Source: Alcaligenes sp. SDU_A2 (GTDB lineage Bacteria > Pseudomonadota > Gammaproteobacteria > Burkholderiales > Burkholderiaceae_B). From it: 64,000 nt of DNA. A program made the position numbers and the translations under genes. The DNA is taken from the NCBI RefSeq assembly GCF_038237375.1, contig NZ_CP151273.1, positions 62,001 through 126,000 of the forward strand. Direction: 5' to 3'. Of the stretch, positions 61,130-64,000 are shown one piece after another. Below the pieces are notes generated by a model. It was given only the letters and a program-made list of their open reading frames with translations. It did not search any database and was not told the origin of the DNA. Position 1 is the stretch's first letter. Every line of letters starts with the position of its first letter.

Positions 61130-62303
61130 TTCAGTCGTCATTGTCTCGATCGCCCGCACCCCGATGGGCGGCATGCTAGGCAGCCTGTCCGACCTCGCCG
61201 CTCACGAACTGGGCGCTACCGCCATCAAGGCCGCCGTGGAACGCTCGGGCATCGCCGGTGAAGCCATCAATGAAGTCATCATGGGCAACGTACTGCAGGC
61301 AGGCCAGGGCCAGGCACCGGCCCGCCAGGCCGCGCTGGGTGCTGGACTGCCCAAGGGCGTCGCATGCACCACCATCCACAAGGTCTGCGGCTCGGGCCTG
61401 AAAGCCGCCATGTTCGCGCACGATCTGCTCAAAGCCGGCAGCGTGGACGTCGTGGTGGCCGGTGGCCAGGAAAGCATGAGCAATGCCCCCTACCTGCTGC
61501 TCAAGGGCCGCCAGGGCTATCGCTACGGCCACTCTACCGTCTACGACCACATGGCCCTGGACGGCCTGGAAGACGCCTACAGCCGCGGCACCGCCATGGG
61601 CGTATTCGCCGAAGATTGCGCCAGCAAGTACAGCTTTAGCCGCGAAGAACAGGACGCCTTTGCCCTGGAGTCGCTGCGTCGCGCCCGCCAGGCCAGCGAC
61701 GACGGCAGCTTCGAGTGGGAAATCGCCCCCGTGACCATTGCCGGTCGCAAGGGCGATGTGGTCATCGCCAAAGACGAAGCGCCCGCCAAGGCCATGCCCG
61801 AAAAAATCCCCACCCTGCGTCCCGCCTTCAAGAAAGACGGCACGATTACCGCCGCCAATGCCTCGTCCATCTCGGACGGTGCCGCTGCCATGGTGCTGAC
61901 CACCGAGTCCAAGGCCAAGGAGCTGGGCGCGACCCCCTTGGCACGCATCGTCGCCCACACTCAGCACTCGCAAGAACCGCAGTGGTTCACCACGGCTCCC
62001 GTAGGTGCCATCCAGAAGCTGTTGGACAAAACCGGCTGGAGCGTGGCGGACGTGGACCTGTTCGAGATCAACGAAGCCTTCGCCGTGGTCACCATGGCCG
62101 CCATGAAAGAGCTGAACCTGCCGCACGACAAGGTCAATATCCACGGCGGCGCGACCGCCCTGGGCCACCCCATCGGCGCATCGGGCGCGCGTCTGTTGGC
62201 CACTCTGGTCGGCGCACTGCGCAAGACCGGCGGCAAGCGCGGCATTGCTTCGCTGTGCATCGGCGGCGGCGAAGCCGTGGCCTTGGCCGTCGAGCTGGTT
62301 TAA
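61122..62303 (+). CDS. Acetyl-CoA acetyltransferase (thiolase II)
   Basis: The 393-residue thiolase has all catalytic residues: nucleophile Cys in HKVCGSGLKAAM (about residue 89), FEINEAFA, GGATALGHPIGASGAR and CIGGGEA near the C-terminus. It interconverts two acetyl-CoA and acetoacetyl-CoA, the end product of leucine degradation. The start overlaps the aceK stop by 8 bases. It contrasts with the Cys-less thiolase-fold protein at 18469. Confidence 0.93.
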   Translation: MSDSVVIVSIARTPMGGMLGSLSDLAAHELGATAIKAAVERSGIAGEAINEVIMGNVLQAGQGQAPARQAALGAGLPKGVACTTIHKVCGSGLKAAMFAHDLLKAGSVDVVVAGGQESMSNAPYLLLKGRQGYRYGHSTVYDHMALDGLEDAYSRGTAMGVFAEDCASKYSFSREEQDAFALESLRRARQASDDGSFEWEIAPVTIAGRKGDVVIAKDEAPAKAMPEKIPTLRPAFKKDGTITAANASSISDGAAAMVLTTESKAKELGATPLARIVAHTQHSQEPQWFTTAPVGAIQKLLDKTGWSVADVDLFEINEAFAVVTMAAMKELNLPHDKVNIHGGATALGHPIGASGARLLATLVGALRKTGGKRGIASLCIGGGEAVALAVELV

Positions 62304-62375
62304 GCAAGTCCTGCGGCCTGCGCTTGCGCCAGGCCGCCCGCCCGGGCTTTTCTCTGTTCTCTTTCCAGGCATGCC

Positions 62376-63983
62376 ATGTCAGTCATCGAAACCCGCATCA
62401 ATCCGCGCTCCCAAGACTTCCAAGACAACGCCTCTGTCATGCAGGCCCTGATTGCCGACCTGCGACGGAAACTGCAACAGACCGCCCTGGGCGGTTCCGA
62501 ACAATCCCGCCAGCGCCACCTGGCGCGGGGCAAACTGCTGCCGCGCGAACGCGTGGAACGGCTGCTGGACCCCGGCACCCCCTTTCTGGAACTGTCGCCA
62601 CTGGCCGCCCAGGACGTCTACGACAACGAATCGCCCGGCGCAGGCATCATTACCGGCATCGGCCGCGTGGCCGGCGTTGAATGCATCATTGTCTGCAATG
62701 ACGCCACCGTCAAAGGCGGGACCTATTACCCGCTGACCGTCAAGAAGCACCTGCGCGCCCAAGAGATCGCCCAGCAGAACCATCTGCCCTGCATCTATCT
62801 GGTGGACTCGGGCGGTGCCAACCTGCCCAATCAGGACGAAGTCTTTCCCGACCGCGACCACTTCGGCCGCATCTTCTACAACCAGGCCAACCTGTCGGCC
62901 CAGGGCATTGCCCAGATTGCCGTGGTCATGGGTTCGTGCACGGCTGGCGGTGCCTATGTGCCGGCCATGAGCGACGAATCCATCATCGTGCGCGACCAGG
63001 GCACGATCTTTCTGGGCGGCCCGCCGCTGGTCAAGGCGGCTACAGGCGAAGAAGTCAGTGCCGAAGACCTGGGCGGCGGCGATGTACACACGCGCCTGTC
63101 AGGGGTAGTAGACCATCTGGCCGAAAACGACCTGCATGCGCTGCAACTGGCGCGCCGCTGCGTGGGCCGCCTGAACCGCAGCAAAACCCTACCCTGGCCG
63201 TTGCAACCTGTGCGCGAACCGCTGTACGACGCGCAGGAACTGAACGGCATCATCCCCAGCGACACGCGCAAGCCCTACGATGTGCGCGAAGTCATCGCCC
63301 GTATTGTCGACGGCTCCGAATTCGACGAATTCAAAGCGCGTTTCGGCACGACGCTGGTCACCGGCTTTGCCCACATCCACGGCATGCCGGTGGGCATCAT
63401 CGCCAACAACGGCATTCTGTTTTCGGAAGCGGCCCAGAAAGGCACGCACTTTATCGAGCTGTGCTGCCAGCGCAAGACCCCGCTGGTCTTTCTGCAGAAC
63501 ATCACCGGCTTCATGGTAGGCCGCAAGTACGAAAACGAAGGCATCGCCCGCCACGGCGCCAAAATGGTCACGGCCGTCTCCACCGCTGCCGTGCCCAAGT
63601 TCACCGTCATTTTGGGCGGCTCTTTCGGGGCAGGCAACTACGGTATGTGCGGCCGCGCCTTCAGCCCGCGCCTGCTGTTTCTGTGGCCCAATGCGCGCAT
63701 CTCGGTCATGGGCGGCGAACAGGCGGCCAGCGTCCTGGCCACAGTGCGCCGCGACGGCCTGGAGGCGCGTGGCCAAAGCTGGAGCGCGCAGGACGAAGAA
63801 GCCTTCAAGGCTCCCATCCGCGATCAATACGAGCACGAAGGCCATCCCTACTACGCCACGGCGCGGCTGTGGGACGACGGCATCATCCAGCCTTCGGATA
63901 CACGGCGCGTCCTGGCCCTGGGCCTGTCCGCCGCCCTGAACGCCCCCATTGAAGACACCCGCTTCGGCGTCTTTCGCATGTAG
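62376..63983 (+). CDS. liuB: 3-methylcrotonyl-CoA carboxylase beta subunit
   Basis: The 535-residue carboxyltransferase adds CO2 from carboxybiotin to 3-methylcrotonyl-CoA. Family blocks: [33 protein letters not shown] near 150, [38 protein letters not shown] near 190-225, and [44 protein letters not shown] near 415-455. The start at 62376 fits the family, 72 bases after the thiolase. The biotin-carrying alpha subunit and hydratase are expected just to the right. The gene is complete, ending 17 bases before the window edge. Confidence 0.94.
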   Translation: MSVIETRINPRSQDFQDNASVMQALIADLRRKLQQTALGGSEQSRQRHLARGKLLPRERVERLLDPGTPFLELSPLAAQDVYDNESPGAGIITGIGRVAGVECIIVCNDATVKGGTYYPLTVKKHLRAQEIAQQNHLPCIYLVDSGGANLPNQDEVFPDRDHFGRIFYNQANLSAQGIAQIAVVMGSCTAGGAYVPAMSDESIIVRDQGTIFLGGPPLVKAATGEEVSAEDLGGGDVHTRLSGVVDHLAENDLHALQLARRCVGRLNRSKTLPWPLQPVREPLYDAQELNGIIPSDTRKPYDVREVIARIVDGSEFDEFKARFGTTLVTGFAHIHGMPVGIIANNGILFSEAAQKGTHFIELCCQRKTPLVFLQNITGFMVGRKYENEGIARHGAKMVTAVSTAAVPKFTVILGGSFGAGNYGMCGRAFSPRLLFLWPNARISVMGGEQAASVLATVRRDGLEARGQSWSAQDEEAFKAPIRDQYEHEGHPYYATARLWDDGIIQPSDTRRVLALGLSAALNAPIEDTRFGVFRM

Positions 63984-64000
63984 GCGCGCATCGGGGCCCT

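Overview
This 64 kb window reads as chromosome of a betaproteobacterium of the Alcaligenaceae (Alcaligenes, Achromobacter or Bordetella relatives; genus not resolved). The evidence is the GC-rich coding with strong G/C third positions, two Bug-type (tripartite tricarboxylate) binding proteins, the LemA/TPM/DUF2868/DUF3482 cluster, and a liu (leucine/isovalerate) operon headed by a MerR regulator. No rRNA, tRNA, IS element or CRISPR array was recognised. About 60 genes are supported.

Region 1 (1-7861, minus strand) is a type I-E CRISPR-Cas locus: cas3, then cse1-cse2-cas7-cas5-cas6e-cas1, with cas1 running off the left edge; cas2 and the array would lie outside. The 248-bp gap between cas3 and cse1 holds the most interesting object here: a degenerate two-repeat mini-CRISPR on the plus strand (about 5048-5128). 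Its guide matches 12 of the first 14 bases of a site next to an AAG PAM that overlaps the -35 box of the cse1 promoter. Both mismatches fall at guide positions 6 and 12, which Cascade does not pair. This is the architecture of a CreR-type Cas-regulating RNA, so Cascade would repress its own operon.

Region 2 (8039-16531) holds rmuC, two Bug-type binding proteins, an acyltransferase, a DadA-like dehydrogenase, LysR and GntR regulators and a small ankyrin protein. Region 3 (16839-24227) combines a CoA ligase, a thiolase-fold protein lacking the thiolase catalytic residues, and a DUF35 protein (probably an aldolase module) with a TRAP transporter and a HAD phosphatase. Region 4 (24225-32382) is a Mla/Pqi-type lipid transport operon (STAS-MlaE fusion, MlaF, MlaD, PqiC-like lipoprotein, small membrane protein) and a second TRAP operon with a LysR regulator.

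Region 5 (32449-39077) has thpR, a GlsB-like membrane protein, a non-coding stretch with a 31-bp perfect long inverted repeat, and the lemA-ygcG-TPM-DUF2868-DUF3482 operon. Region 6 (39503-53795) is mostly housekeeping: rhlE, lysE, prfC, bfr and bfd (bfd with a Fur-like box and probably leaderless), rpoN divergent from a membrane protein gene, leuA with a 50-codon leader peptide containing four successive Leu codons, argS, a SPOR protein and dsbA. Region 7 (53948-63983) holds an Rpn-like nuclease, a MetC-like lyase, a metallo-hydrolase, liuR with two palindromic operators, and the liu operon (liuA, aceK, an acetyl-CoA acetyltransferase, liuB), continuing off the right edge.
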